A DNA stretch of 64,000 bases from NCBI GenBank assembly GCA_965243325.1, contig CBDEUQ010000003.1:1984001-2048000 (forward strand). Reading direction: 5' to 3'. Below are positions 17,668 through 25,849 of this stretch, one piece after another; within the stretch, counting starts at the first letter, position 1, and the number at the start of each line of letters is the position of its first letter. Made by a program: the position numbers and the translations under genes. Source of the stretch: JANQOH01 sp965243325. GTDB taxonomy: Bacteria; Pseudomonadota; Alphaproteobacteria; UBA7887. The notes beneath the pieces were generated by a model. The model ran no database searches, had not been told where the DNA came from, and worked only from the letters and a program-made list of their open reading frames with translations.

Positions 17668-19515
17668 ATGATCGGGCCGCGCGGCACCGGCGCGCGCTTC
17701 CGCCGCGATGCCGGAGTCGTCCGCACGCTGGCGCCGTACCTTTGGCCGGCGAAGCGATGGGACCTGCGCGCCCGCATCATCGTAGCCGTTCTGCTCCTCA
17801 TCGGCGCCAAGGTGGCGGTGGTGCAGGTGCCGATCCTGCTCGGCAGGGTCGTCGATACGTTCGACGAGGGGACGAGAAGCGGCGTGCTCGTCGTTCCGGT
17901 GGCGCTGATAGTCGCGTTCGGTCTCGCACGCCTCTTCTCGGTGGCGTTCGCCGACCTGCGCGACGCGGTATTCGCGCCCGTCGCGCAGTCAGCTATACGC
18001 GAGGTGGCGCTGCGGGTCTTTCGGCACCTGCACGCCCTGTCCCTGCGCTTCCACCTCGACCGGCGCACGGGAGGACTGAGCCGCGTCATCGAGCGCGGCA
18101 CCAAGGGCATCGAGCTCCTCTTCTCCTACATGCTGTTCAACGTTCTGCCGACGATGATCGAAATCGGCCTCGTGTGCGGCATTCTGCTCTACCGCTACGA
18201 CGTCTCGTTCGTCATCGTCACCCTGGTGTCGGTGATCGTGTTCATCGCCTTCACGTTCCTCGTCACCGAGTGGCGCATCCGCTTCGTGCGCCGCATGAAC
18301 GAATCCGACGAGCGCGCCCACACCACGGCGATCGACAGTCTTCTCAACTACGAGACGGTCAAGTACTTCGGCAACGAGGAGCACGAGGCGCGCCGCTTCG
18401 ACACTTCGCTGCGCCGCTATCAGAAGGCGGCCGTGTCCACGAAGGTGTCGCTTGCTCTGCTCAATATCGGCCAGGCGTTCGTCATCGCCGGCGGGATGAC
18501 GGCGGTGCTGCTTCTGGCCGCCGCCGGCATCGTGAACGGCACCATGAGCCTCGGCGATCTGGTGACCGTCAACGCCTTCATGCTGCAACTCTTCCAGCCG
18601 CTGAACTATCTCGGTTTCGTCTATCGCCAGATCAAGCAATCTCTGGTCGACATGGAGCGCATGTTCGAGTTGCTGGGGGCGCGCCGCGAAATCGCGGACG
18701 CGGCGGACGCACCCCCCCTTGTCGCCGCCGGCGGCAGTATCGAGTTCGACGGGGTCCATTTCGCCTACGACCCGGACCGGCCGATACTCCGGGACGTGAG
18801 CTTCGTCGTCGCGCCGGGGCGTACCGTGGCGATCGTCGGGCCGTCCGGTGCCGGCAAGTCGACCCTCTCGCGCCTGCTGTGCCGGTTCTACGAGGTGACG
18901 GCCGGCACGATACGAATCGACGGGCAGGACATCCGCAGCGTGACGCAGGCGTCGTTACGCGCGGCAATCGGCGTCGTGCCGCAGGACACGGTGCTGTTCA
19001 ACGACACGATCCGCTACAATCTCGCCTACGCACAGCCCGGCTGCGCCGAGTCGGAGGTCGAGGAAGCGGCGCGGCGCGCGCGTCTCGATGGTTTCGTCGG
19101 GCGACTGCCGCAGGGTTACAACAGCATGGTCGGAGAGCGCGGCCTGAAGCTTTCGGGCGGCGAAAAGCAGCGGGTGGCGATCGCCCGGATGCTGCTCAAG
19201 GACCCGCGAATCATGTTGTTCGACGAGGCCACTTCGGCGCTGGACACGGCAACCGAGAAGGAGATTCAGGCCGAACTCGCCGAAATCAGCCGCAGCCACA
19301 CGACTCTCATCATCGCGCATCGCCTTTCGACCGTGGTCGATGCGGACGAAATTCTCGTACTCGACGGCGGGTCCATCGTCGAACGCGGCGACCACGCCGG
19401 CCTGCTGGACGCGGGCGGCGTCTATGCCGACATGTGGCGGCACCAGCAGGAGTCGGCGCACATGGCCGAGCGCCTTGCGGCGTTCGACGGCGGCCGGCCG
19501 GCCGCCGCGGAATGA
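17668..19515 (+). CDS. ABC exporter of the Atm1/HMT1 type
   Basis: 615-residue half-transporter: six-helix membrane domain (about 20-310) and ATPase domain. Walker A GPSGAGKST (391-399), signature LSGGEKQR (about 497), Walker B IMLFDEATSALD (about 512-523), IIAHRLST. The intracellular-loop motif NYETVKYFGNEEHEA (about 229-243) is the hallmark of mitochondrial Atm1 and its alphaproteobacterial homologues, which export glutathione-linked sulphur compounds or metal conjugates. Begins 30 bp after the LysM gene. ATG at 17668. Confidence 0.92.
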   Translation: MIGPRGTGARFRRDAGVVRTLAPYLWPAKRWDLRARIIVAVLLLIGAKVAVVQVPILLGRVVDTFDEGTRSGVLVVPVALIVAFGLARLFSVAFADLRDAVFAPVAQSAIREVALRVFRHLHALSLRFHLDRRTGGLSRVIERGTKGIELLFSYMLFNVLPTMIEIGLVCGILLYRYDVSFVIVTLVSVIVFIAFTFLVTEWRIRFVRRMNESDERAHTTAIDSLLNYETVKYFGNEEHEARRFDTSLRRYQKAAVSTKVSLALLNIGQAFVIAGGMTAVLLLAAAGIVNGTMSLGDLVTVNAFMLQLFQPLNYLGFVYRQIKQSLVDMERMFELLGARREIADAADAPPLVAAGGSIEFDGVHFAYDPDRPILRDVSFVVAPGRTVAIVGPSGAGKSTLSRLLCRFYEVTAGTIRIDGQDIRSVTQASLRAAIGVVPQDTVLFNDTIRYNLAYAQPGCAESEVEEAARRARLDGFVGRLPQGYNSMVGERGLKLSGGEKQRVAIARMLLKDPRIMLFDEATSALDTATEKEIQAELAEISRSHTTLIIAHRLSTVVDADEILVLDGGSIVERGDHAGLLDAGGVYADMWRHQQESAHMAERLAAFDGGRPAAAE

Positions 19516-19528
19516 GCGGCGGGAGCGG

Positions 19529-20488
19529 TCAGTTGACCGCGAGGGAGGCGTCGAACTGTTCGCCCTCGAAGCGGCGAAACAGGGTGTTCATCGCGCGGAC
19601 GAACTCGATCTGCAGGCCGGCCAGACCGTGGAAGCGGGGCGGCACGTCGGCTTCGAGCGTTTCCGCGAGCATGCGGCCCTCGTTCGCCGATTCCCGGGCG
19701 AAGTCCTCGAGGAAGGCGAGGTAGTCGCGCATCAGGGCGAGTTCCGAGGATGCCGTGACAAGGGGGCCGTGACCGGGAACGAGGCGCTTCCAGGGCATCG
19801 CGGCCAGCGTGTCGATATGCGCGAGCCACGTGGGAATGTCGGCGTGAGGCACCGACGGCGCGCGCTCCTGGAACACCAGGTCGCCGCTGAACAGCGTGCC
19901 CGTCGCTTCGTCGACGACGACGACGTCGCCCGGCGTATGGCCGCCGGTCAGCGGCACCGCGCGCACGATGCGGCCGCCGAGATCGAAGGTTCGCTCCGCC
20001 CGCAGCCAGGCGGTGGGCTTCGTCGGCTCGGTCCCGGACGTCCAGCGGTCCGCCAGCAGGATCTGCATGAATTGCAGCAGCGCGGCGCCGTCGCGCTTTA
20101 GCAGCGCGTAGGCCGCGGGATGCATGAGCACGCGCGCGTTGATCTGCTTGAACGACTTGATGCCGAACGAATGGTCGGGATGGTGGTGGGTGACGACGAC
20201 GGTGCGGATCGGCTTGTCGGTGACGCTTCGTATCGCCGCGATCATCTGCTCCGCGTAGAGGCGGGTCGGCCCGGTGTCCACGACAAGGACCTCGCGCTCG
20301 CCGACGATGAAGCCGGTATTGACGATGTTGCCGCCGTTCCGCGCGAGATACCCTTCCTGGGCGCCCCAGAGCACGTACGTCCCGGGCGCGACCTCATGCG
20401 CGTCGAGGCGGTAGCTGTCGCCCCGCGCCGCGGCGGCGCCCGCCCACAGCAGAAGCAGGAATGCCGAGGCGAGGCGAAGTCCGATCAA
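19529..20488 (-). CDS. Periplasmic MBL-fold zinc hydrolase (quinoprotein relay type)
   Basis: 319 residues with a signal peptide (about 1-22). Zinc motif VTHHHPDHSFG (about residue 100), GGHTPGD and LFSGDLVFQ, PGHGPLV. Sequence style and its fixed partner, a SoxYZ-like carrier, match the quinoprotein relay system zinc metallohydrolases, accessory proteins of PQQ-dependent dehydrogenase loci whose exact reaction is unknown. The start is TTG at 20488, overlapping the SoxYZ TGA as TTGA; no ATG or GTG would keep the signal peptide. Convergent with the Atm1-like gene. Confidence 0.8.
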   Translation of the reverse strand: MIGLRLASAFLLLLWAGAAAARGDSYRLDAHEVAPGTYVLWGAQEGYLARNGGNIVNTGFIVGEREVLVVDTGPTRLYAEQMIAAIRSVTDKPIRTVVVTHHHPDHSFGIKSFKQINARVLMHPAAYALLKRDGAALLQFMQILLADRWTSGTEPTKPTAWLRAERTFDLGGRIVRAVPLTGGHTPGDVVVVDEATGTLFSGDLVFQERAPSVPHADIPTWLAHIDTLAAMPWKRLVPGHGPLVTASSELALMRDYLAFLEDFARESANEGRMLAETLEADVPPRFHGLAGLQIEFVRAMNTLFRRFEGEQFDASLAVN

Positions 20489-21252
20489 CGAAACGCCTCG
20501 AACTCGAGACCCTCGCTGTCGCGCGCGTTGATGTGGATATCCTGGCGCAAGCCGGGAAGGTCGACCGTGAAGATCGGATCGGGCGCCATCGCCGCGCGGG
20601 TGACGAGCTCGAGCACCACTCCGAGCGCGTCGGAAACCTCGATCGTCTCGACGAAATAGGCGGGGATCGTCTCGCCCGCCGCCGTCATCGCGAAGCCGGT
20701 GTCCATCGGGTGGATGATGCGGAACTTGAGCCGGCTCGCCCCTTCCCCGCGGTCGAAGGTTCGCACGGCGATCTCGCCGAGTCGGTTGGAGACCTCAGGT
20801 CCGTCGAGCGGCGCGGGACTCGAACAGCCGCCGGGCGTGGCCACGTTCACCCACGTCGAGCCCACGTGCCAGACGCCGTCACCCGTCAACGCGGCGGCGC
20901 GCACGGCGCCCGACGTCTCAAGGCGAATCTTGAGGCCCACGGACTCGATCGACCGGTGGGGGATGAGCCGCGCGACGTGGCGGATGGGGTTGTTCTCGGC
21001 GATGACGAGCACCTCGCGCACGTCGCCGAGCGCCGGCGATAGTCGGACCGCCAGCGGCACGTCGAAGCCGTTCTCCACGTCGACCGGCATCGACAGTTCG
21101 ACCATGTCGTCGAACACCAGCGCGTCGGCGCCGAAGAATTCGTCCTGCACGTCCTCCCACGCCGGCGACGCGAGCGGATCAGTCACCGCCACGGCACCGG
21201 CCGCCACAGGCACCAGTCCGACGACGCCGGCCAGGATCAGGGACCGCACCAT
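20485..21252 (-). CDS. Quinoprotein dehydrogenase-associated SoxYZ-like carrier
   Basis: 255 residues: signal peptide (about 1-21), SoxY-like domain ending in the carrier-type motif TPGGCSSPAPL (Cys near residue 150), then a SoxZ-like beta domain. In Sox systems the equivalent Cys carries the sulphur intermediate. Start ATG at 21252 is fixed by GGAGGAGG 6-8 bases upstream and by the signal peptide; the frame continues to 21345 without homology. Stop overlaps the hydrolase start. No PQQ dehydrogenase or cytochrome gene is in the window. Confidence 0.85.
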   Translation of the reverse strand: MVRSLILAGVVGLVPVAAGAVAVTDPLASPAWEDVQDEFFGADALVFDDMVELSMPVDVENGFDVPLAVRLSPALGDVREVLVIAENNPIRHVARLIPHRSIESVGLKIRLETSGAVRAAALTGDGVWHVGSTWVNVATPGGCSSPAPLDGPEVSNRLGEIAVRTFDRGEGASRLKFRIIHPMDTGFAMTAAGETIPAYFVETIEVSDALGVVLELVTRAAMAPDPIFTVDLPGLRQDIHINARDSEGLEFEAFR

Positions 21253-21343
21253 GAATGCCTCCTCCCCACCACGATCGATGGCCGAAACCATACGGATGCG
21301 GCGCGACCGGGTCAATTTCCCCCGGCGCCAGTGCTCCATTGTC

Positions 21344-21375
21344 ACCCTGGACGGAGCGCAGCGGGGATCCAGGGT
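21344..21375. repeat. Dispersed intergenic stem-loop repeat
   Basis: ACCCTGGA at 21344-21351 and TCCAGGGT at 21368-21375 form a perfect 8-bp stem around a 16-base loop (CGGAGCGCAGCGGGGA). The core resembles the short intergenic repeats widespread in alphaproteobacterial genomes, with an inverted CCGGA/TCCGG-type arm around a GGAGCG(A/C)AGCGG core. Lies in the gap between the SoxYZ gene and the divergent flavin reductase. Confidence 0.6.
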
Positions 21376-21487
21376 CCGGGGCAGGCGATACGACGGTGCA
21401 GAGGGAACCCCGCCAAGGCGGCGCGTGGACGCGGCGCGGCGCCGCCGTTATGGTCCGGCGCCGTCGCAAACGGAGAATGGAGCGATC

Positions 21488-22045
21488 ATGAAGGTCTTCG
21501 CGCTCGCCGCGTCGATGCGGAAGGATTCGGTCAATCGGCGTTTGCTGGGGGTGGCGACCGACATGGCGCGCGCGGCCGGTGCCGAGATCGACGCGGCGGA
21601 GTTCCGCGGCTTCGCCATGCCGCTCTACGACGGCGACCTCGAGGCCGCGTCGGGCGTGCCGGCCGCCGCCCGCCAACTCGGCGAACGGATCGCCGCGTCC
21701 GACGCCTGGATTCTGGCGTCGCCCGAATACAACTGGTCGATTCCGGGAACGCTCAAGAACGCGATCGACTGGCTGTCGCGGATCAGGCCGGTGCCGCTCG
21801 ACGGCAAGTCGGTGCTGCTGCTCTCCGCCTCGCCCGGCCTCGGCGGCGGCTTCCGCGGCCTGACCGCCCTGCGCGCGCCGCTCGAGGGCCTCGGCTGCTG
21901 GTGCTACCCGAGGCAGTTCGCGCTGCCGAGGGCGCCGCGCGCCTGGGCCGACGACGGCACGCTGAAGGAGTCGGCGCTCGCCGACTCGCTGGCGACAATG
22001 GTCGGGGACTATCTGTCGGCGGCGCACGCGCTCGCCGCGCGATAG
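21488..22045 (+). CDS. NAD(P)H-dependent FMN reductase
   Basis: 185 residues, flavodoxin-like fold. ASMRKDSVNRRLL (residues 8-20) is the phosphate-binding loop and SPEYNWSIPGTLKNAIDWLSR (about 78-98, family motif SPEYNxSxPGxLKNAxDW) is diagnostic. Reduces FMN or quinones with NAD(P)H. ATG at 21488. Seven bases before the molybdenum hydroxylase genes on the same strand, so possibly an operon partner supplying or taking electrons; this is inference. Confidence 0.9.
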   Translation: MKVFALAASMRKDSVNRRLLGVATDMARAAGAEIDAAEFRGFAMPLYDGDLEAASGVPAAARQLGERIAASDAWILASPEYNWSIPGTLKNAIDWLSRIRPVPLDGKSVLLLSASPGLGGGFRGLTALRAPLEGLGCWCYPRQFALPRAPRAWADDGTLKESALADSLATMVGDYLSAAHALAAR

Positions 22046-22052
22046 GACCGGG

Positions 22053-24473
22053 ATGGCGGACGGCAGCCGCTGGGTCGGCAGGGCGGTGCCGCGCAAGGAG
22101 GACGCGGCACTGCTGACCGGGGCCGCGCGGTTCATCGACGACATGGCCCCCGTGGCCGGCATCCGCCACGTCGCCCTCGTGCGTTCGCCTTACCCGCATG
22201 CCGCAATCCGCGGGATCGACATATCGGCGGCGGCCGCACATCCCGGCGTTCACGGCGTCCTCACGGGCGCGGACATCGCGGCAGCCACCGAACCGATCGC
22301 CAGCGCCGTCCGTGCGCCGATCGCATTCTACCCCATGGCGTCCGACAAGGTGCGCTACGCCGGCGAGCCGGTGGCCCTCGTGGCCGCGGAGAGCCGCGCG
22401 GTCGCCGAGGATGCAGCGGAGGCGGTGGCGGTGGACTATGCACCGCTCGAACCGGTGGTCGATGTCGAGAAGGCGACCGCGGGCGACGCGCCGCTGCTGC
22501 ACGAGGCGGTCGGCTCCAACTTCGTCCACCGCCGGACCTTCCACTACGGCGACCCCGACGGGGCGTTCGCCGCCGCCGACCGGATCGTCCGGCTGGCCTG
22601 GCGGTTCCCGCGGTACGCCTCGACGCCGATGGAAACGTGCGGCGCGATCGCCCGGTTCGAGCGCGAGCCCGACCGCTACACGGTGTGGTCCAACTTCCAG
22701 GGGCCGTTCGTCCTGCATGCGCTCATGTGCCGCGCGCTGGGAGTCCGCGGTAACCGGCTGCGTCTCATCACCGCGCCGCACAGCGGCGGCAGCTTCGGAA
22801 TCAAGCAGGGGATGTTTCCGCAGATGGTGCTGCTCGCCGCCGCCAGCCGCCTGCTCGATTGCCCGCTCAAATGGATCGAGGACCGCCTGGAGCATCTGGT
22901 GGGGGCGTCGGCCGGCGCCGGCCGCGCCGACTCGGTCGAGGCGGCGTTTCGCGCCGACGGCGAGCTGACCGGCCTCAGGTTCCGCAACGTCGTCGACGCC
23001 GGGGCCTACGTCCGCGCGCCGGAGCCGGCCTCCGTCTACCGCATGCACAGCGCGTCCAACGGCTGCTACCGGGTACGCAATATCGACATCGACAACCGGC
23101 TCGTCGTGACCAATCGCGCGCCCATCGGGCTCAACCGCGGCTACGGCGGCCCCCAGTTCTACTTCGCGCTCGAGCGCGTCATGGACGCCGCGGCGCGCAC
23201 GCTGGGCCTCGATCCGGCCGAGATTCGCCGCCGCAACTTCATTCCCGCCGCCGCCTTTCCCTATCGCGCCCCCGCCGGCGCGCTCTACGACTCGGGAGAC
23301 TACGACGCCGGGTTGGACCGCGCGCTTGCGCTCGCGGACTACGACGGACTCAAGGTCCGGCGTGCACGCGCCCGCCGCGAGGGGCGGCTGTTCGGCATCG
23401 GCTTCGCGATCGGCGTCGAGCCGTCGGGCTCCAACATGGCGTACGTGACGCTGGCGCAGACGCGCGAGGAACGGGCGCGCGCCGGCGGCCGGTCGGGCGC
23501 CGCCGCGACCTGCACCGTTTCCATCGACCCCTCGGGCTCGGTCACGGTCAAGACGGTGTCGACGCCCGCGGGGCAGGGCCACGCCACCGTCGCGGCGCAG
23601 GTCGCCGCCGACGCGCTGGGACTCCGCCCCGATGACATAGACGTCGTCACGGAGGTGGATACCCGAACCGATGCGTGGTCGATCGCGTCGGGCAACTATG
23701 CCAACCGCTTCTCGTCCGTGGTCGTCGGCGCCGTCGCCGACGGCGCACGCAAGGTCGCGGACAAGCTGCGCCGGATCGCCGCCGAGGCACTGGAAGCGGC
23801 GCCGGGAGACATCGAGCTCGCGGATGGCACGGCCCGTGTCGTCGGCGTGCCGGACAAGGCCCTGCCGCTGCGGCGCATCGCGGCGCAGGCCCACTGGCAT
23901 CCGGCCGGGCTGCCGGCAGGGGTCGGGCCGGGGATTTTCGAAACCAGCATCCTTTCGCCGCCGGGCCTGGGGCCTCCCGACGACCACGACCGCGTCGCAT
24001 CGGCGGTTACCTTCGGCACCGTCTGCGACGTGGCGGCGGTGGAAATCGACCGGGCGACGGGGCGCGTGAGCGTGCGCAAATACGTCACCGTCCACGACGT
24101 TGGCAGGGCGCTCAACCCGGCTGTTGTCGAGGGCCAGGTGCGGGGCGGATTCGCCCACGGAGTCGGCGGCGCCCTGTTCGAGGAAGCCCTGTACGACGCG
24201 GAGGGCAATCCGCTGTCGGCGACGTTCGCCGACTACCTTTGCCCCACCGCGCCGGACATGCCGCCGCTCGAGATCGGCCACGTCGAGACTCCCTCGCCCC
24301 ACGGTCCGCTCGGCGCCAAGGGGATGGGCGACGGTTCGTCGATGCTGGCACCGGCGGCGATCGCCAACGCGGCCGCGGATGCGCTCGGGCGCGAGGACAT
24401 CAACCTGCCGCTGACGCTGAACAAGACATGGGATCTGGCCGCGGGCCGCATCCATCGGCGGTCCGGCGCGTGA
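22053..24473 (+). CDS. Molybdenum hydroxylase, large (Mo-cofactor) subunit
   Basis: 806 residues, xanthine dehydrogenase/CoxL family. N-terminal RAVPRKEDAALLTG, hinge AARFIDDM, GLNRGYGGPQ near residue 360 where CO dehydrogenases carry the AYRCSFR loop, and TPAGQGHATV near 505. So it is a form II CoxL-like or purine/aromatic hydroxylase, not CO dehydrogenase. At the usual catalytic Glu site (GVGE) it reads GAKGMGDGSS, with Asp at residue 760. With the two downstream genes it forms a complete LMS hydroxylase. Substrate unknown; the following CoA ligase hints at an organic acid. Confidence 0.9.
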   Translation: MADGSRWVGRAVPRKEDAALLTGAARFIDDMAPVAGIRHVALVRSPYPHAAIRGIDISAAAAHPGVHGVLTGADIAAATEPIASAVRAPIAFYPMASDKVRYAGEPVALVAAESRAVAEDAAEAVAVDYAPLEPVVDVEKATAGDAPLLHEAVGSNFVHRRTFHYGDPDGAFAAADRIVRLAWRFPRYASTPMETCGAIARFEREPDRYTVWSNFQGPFVLHALMCRALGVRGNRLRLITAPHSGGSFGIKQGMFPQMVLLAAASRLLDCPLKWIEDRLEHLVGASAGAGRADSVEAAFRADGELTGLRFRNVVDAGAYVRAPEPASVYRMHSASNGCYRVRNIDIDNRLVVTNRAPIGLNRGYGGPQFYFALERVMDAAARTLGLDPAEIRRRNFIPAAAFPYRAPAGALYDSGDYDAGLDRALALADYDGLKVRRARARREGRLFGIGFAIGVEPSGSNMAYVTLAQTREERARAGGRSGAAATCTVSIDPSGSVTVKTVSTPAGQGHATVAAQVAADALGLRPDDIDVVTEVDTRTDAWSIASGNYANRFSSVVVGAVADGARKVADKLRRIAAEALEAAPGDIELADGTARVVGVPDKALPLRRIAAQAHWHPAGLPAGVGPGIFETSILSPPGLGPPDDHDRVASAVTFGTVCDVAAVEIDRATGRVSVRKYVTVHDVGRALNPAVVEGQVRGGFAHGVGGALFEEALYDAEGNPLSATFADYLCPTAPDMPPLEIGHVETPSPHGPLGAKGMGDGSSMLAPAAIANAAADALGREDINLPLTLNKTWDLAAGRIHRRSGA

Positions 24474-25339
24474 AACCGGTGCCGTTCGCCTACTGTCGCG
24501 CCGAGACCCTGGAAGAGGCTCTCGACCTGCTGGCCGAGTTCGGCGAGGACGCGGCGGTGCTCGCCGGCGGCATGTCGCTCGGCGCGATGCTCAACATGCG
24601 CCTCGTGCGCCCCGCCGCGGTGATCGACGTCAACCGGCTCACCGCGCTCGCGGGTGTTGTCGAGGATGGCGGATGGATCGAGACCGGCGCTCTCGTCCGC
24701 CAGGCCGAGGCGATGGTTTCGTCCGCCGTGGCCGCGCAGGTCCCGCTGCTCGCCGCGGCACTGCCGCACGTCGGACATTTCCAGACGCGCGGCCGCGGCA
24801 CTCTCGGCGGCTCGGTCGCGCACGCGGACCCGAGCGCGGAAATCCCGCTCGCGCTGGCGGCCCTTGGAGGCCAGGTGGTTCTCGCCGCGCGCGGCGGGCG
24901 CCGAACCCTGCCCGCATCGCGGTTCTTTCGCGGCATTCTGACCACGGCGCGGGCGCCGGACGAACTGCTGGTCGCGCTGCGCTGGCCGGCGGCGGCGCCC
25001 GGACGCGCCCACGCTTTCGACGAGGTCGCCCGCCGCCGCGGCGATTTCGCCATCGCCGCCGCCGCCGCCGCCGCGGAGGTCGACGGGGGCGGAACGGTTC
25101 GCGCGCTCGCGCTCGGCCTCGGCGGGATCGAGGACCGCCCGCTGGTCGTCGATACCGGGCCGTTCGTCGGCGCGCCGGCAACCCCCGAGACGGCGGCGGC
25201 GCTCGCCGAGAAGGCGGCGGACGAAGCCGAGCCTCTGGCCGACAGCCACGCGAGCGGCGCCTATCGCCGCCAGCTCGCCCGCGTGCTCGGTGCGCGGGTT
25301 GTCGGCCGTGCGTTCGAGGCGGCGAGCGGGAGGGGCTGA
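24470..25339 (+). CDS. Molybdenum hydroxylase, FAD-binding subunit
   Basis: 289 residues, CoxM-type. FAD motifs AGGMSLGAMLNMR (about 32-44) and TRGRGTLGGSVAHADPSAE (about 107-125) are clear, in the spacing of the family. GTG start overlaps the large-subunit stop as GTGA. Passes electrons from the iron-sulphur subunit to an acceptor. Confidence 0.93.
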   Translation: MKPVPFAYCRAETLEEALDLLAEFGEDAAVLAGGMSLGAMLNMRLVRPAAVIDVNRLTALAGVVEDGGWIETGALVRQAEAMVSSAVAAQVPLLAAALPHVGHFQTRGRGTLGGSVAHADPSAEIPLALAALGGQVVLAARGGRRTLPASRFFRGILTTARAPDELLVALRWPAAAPGRAHAFDEVARRRGDFAIAAAAAAAEVDGGGTVRALALGLGGIEDRPLVVDTGPFVGAPATPETAAALAEKAADEAEPLADSHASGAYRRQLARVLGARVVGRAFEAASGRG

Positions 25340-25342
25340 ACG

Positions 25343-25849
25343 ATGCTGAGGATCGAGGCCGGCGAGCGCCGCAGGGTTCGTCTGACCGTCAACGGCAGAG
25401 CGCGCCAAGGATTGGCGGAGCCGCGAACCTCGCTCGCCGACTTCCTGCGCCACGAGCTCGGTCTCTACGGCACCCGCGTCGGTTGCGAGCACGGCGTCTG
25501 CGGCGCCTGCACGGTCATCGTCGACGGATGCGCGACGCGGTCCTGCCTCAACCTCGCGGTGCAGGCCGAAGGCGCGGCGGTGCGCACCGTCGAGGGCCTC
25601 GCCGCCGGTGGCGCACTGGCACCGCTTCAGGCGGCGTTCCGCGCCCGCCACGCGCTGCAATGCGGTTACTGCACCGCGGGCGTTCTGATGTCGGCGACGC
25701 GGTTCCTCGAAACCTGCGCCGATCCCGACGAAGAAGCGGTCCGCGAGATGCTGTCCGGCCACATCTGCCGCTGCACCGGTTACGAAGGCATGGTCCGTGC
25801 GATCCTCGACGTCGCCGGCCGCGAAGGTGCGGAAGGGAGCGCGCCGTGA
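25343..25849 (+). CDS. Molybdenum hydroxylase, (2Fe-2S) subunit
   Basis: 168 residues, CoxS-type. Plant-type cluster CEHGVCGACTVIVDG (about 50-64, with the fourth Cys in RSCLNL) and the second cluster CGYCTAGVLM (about 110-119) with HICRCTGYEG (about 142-151). Three bases after the FAD subunit; its TGA overlaps the CoA ligase GTG. Confidence 0.95.
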   Translation: MLRIEAGERRRVRLTVNGRARQGLAEPRTSLADFLRHELGLYGTRVGCEHGVCGACTVIVDGCATRSCLNLAVQAEGAAVRTVEGLAAGGALAPLQAAFRARHALQCGYCTAGVLMSATRFLETCADPDEEAVREMLSGHICRCTGYEGMVRAILDVAGREGAEGSAP

